The notes below the pieces were generated by a model. That model searched no databases and was not told the origin of the DNA. It saw only the letters and a program-made list of their open reading frames with translations. A DNA stretch of 64,000 nucleotides, taken from contig NZ_LT629794.1 of assembly GCF_900106075.1 (NCBI RefSeq), positions 841,001 through 905,000 on the forward strand, given 5' to 3'. This document shows positions 63,573 through 64,000 of this stretch, in pieces (within the stretch, counting starts at the first letter, position 1; each line of letters starts with the position of its first letter). The DNA is from Polaribacter sp. Hel1_33_78 (lineage in GTDB: Bacteria > Bacteroidota > Bacteroidia > Flavobacteriales > Flavobacteriaceae). The translations under genes were made by a program, and so were the position numbers.

Positions 63573-64000
63573 ACAATGAAGAGTTTGATCCTGGCTCAGG
63601 ATGAACGCTAGCGGCAGGCTTAACACATGCAAGTCGAGGGGTAACATTGTAGCTTGCTACAGATGACGACCGGCGCACGGGTGCGTAACGCGTATAGAAC
63701 CTACCTTTTACAGAGGGATAGCCTTTAGAAATGAAGATTAATACCTTATAGTATTGAGACTTGGCATCGAGTTTTAATTAAAGATTTATCGGTAAAAGAT
63801 GGCTATGCGTCCTATTAGTTAGTTGGTAAGGTAACGGCTTACCAAGACTTCGATAGGTAGGGGCCCTGAGAGGGGGATCCCCCACACTGGTACTGAGACA
63901 CGGACCAGACTCCTACGGGAGGCAGCAGTGAGGAATATTGGGCAATGGAGGCAACTCTGACCCAGCCATGCCGCGTGCAGGAAGACTGCCCTATGGGTTG
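63573..64000 (+). rRNA. rrs: 16S ribosomal RNA (5' part, cut by window edge)
   Basis: Begins near ACAATGAAGAGTTTGATCCTGG (start within a few bases of 63573) with the universal 27F site, then GATGAACGCTAGCGGCAGGC, ATGCAAGTCGAGGGGTAACA, the 338-region ACTCCTACGGGAGGCAGCAG (63911-63930) and GTGAGGAATATTGG. Variable regions resemble the Polaribacter/Tenacibaculum group as I remember it. The gene runs off the right edge after about 430 nt. Confidence 0.98.

Overview
The window is about 64 kb of AT-rich chromosome from a marine-type member of the Flavobacteriaceae (Bacteroidota). Evidence for this: the 5' part of a 16S rRNA gene at the right edge reads like Polaribacter/Tenacibaculum-clade 16S (from memory, not searched); promoters follow the Bacteroidota TTG-N19/20-TAnnTTTG pattern; ribosome binding sites of the Shine-Dalgarno type are largely absent; one secreted enzyme carries a C-terminal type IX secretion sorting domain; lipoproteins and Bacteroidota-specific families (DUF4197, DUF5522, long urocanate hydratase, GSIII) are common.

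Layout. 1-3300: housekeeping genes (clpS fragment, prmA, tpiA and a TlpA-like lipoprotein on the minus strand; pyrF on the plus strand). 3300-8100: a type IX-secreted GH16 glucanase, small Bacteroidota-specific proteins and a Baeyer-Villiger-type flavoprotein. 8100-19540: peptide and amide catabolism (two S15/CocE hydrolases, a DJ-1-like lipoprotein, YgiQ radical-SAM protein, an M14 carboxypeptidase paired with an amidohydrolase). 19740-24750: two flavoproteins, one fused to a DnaJ-like zinc-finger module, plus a methyltransferase and a dienelactone hydrolase. 24970-28390: a sulfite dehydrogenase operon (molybdoenzyme, monoheme cytochrome, sterol-desaturase-like protein) divergent from an unknown polytopic membrane protein, with a perfect 24-bp-arm palindrome between them. 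28450-30710: small unknown genes, a YbjQ-domain protein and the remnant of a second YbjQ copy. 30840-40400: IcmF fused mutase, urocanate hydratase, and two unrelated types of glutamine synthetase transcribed divergently.

40400-46450 is the most interesting block: a complete curli-type functional amyloid operon (curlin-repeat major subunit, minor subunit, CsgE, CsgF, CsgG) with unusual features. A strong hairpin terminator sits just after the major subunit gene, CsgE has an extra N-terminal beta domain, CsgG has an extra C-terminal outer-membrane-barrel-like domain, and the last gene is a three-domain lipoprotein with a beta-propeller that is not part of the classical curli set.

46500-49010: purM-type cyclo-ligase and prfA. 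49310-58400: an alpha-glucan locus (GH31 glucosidase, glgB, glgE, glgC and a GT4 glycogen/maltose-1-phosphate synthase), whose composition fits the GlgE maltosyl-phosphate route. 58610-62540: a coiled-coil membrane protein and the classic thrS-infC-rpmI-rplT cluster, in which infC has no ATG, GTG or TTG start and probably begins at ATA. 62540-64000: three tandem rRNA promoters, a leader with a tRNA T-arm-like hairpin, and the start of 16S rRNA. No CRISPR array, intact insertion sequence or prophage was seen.
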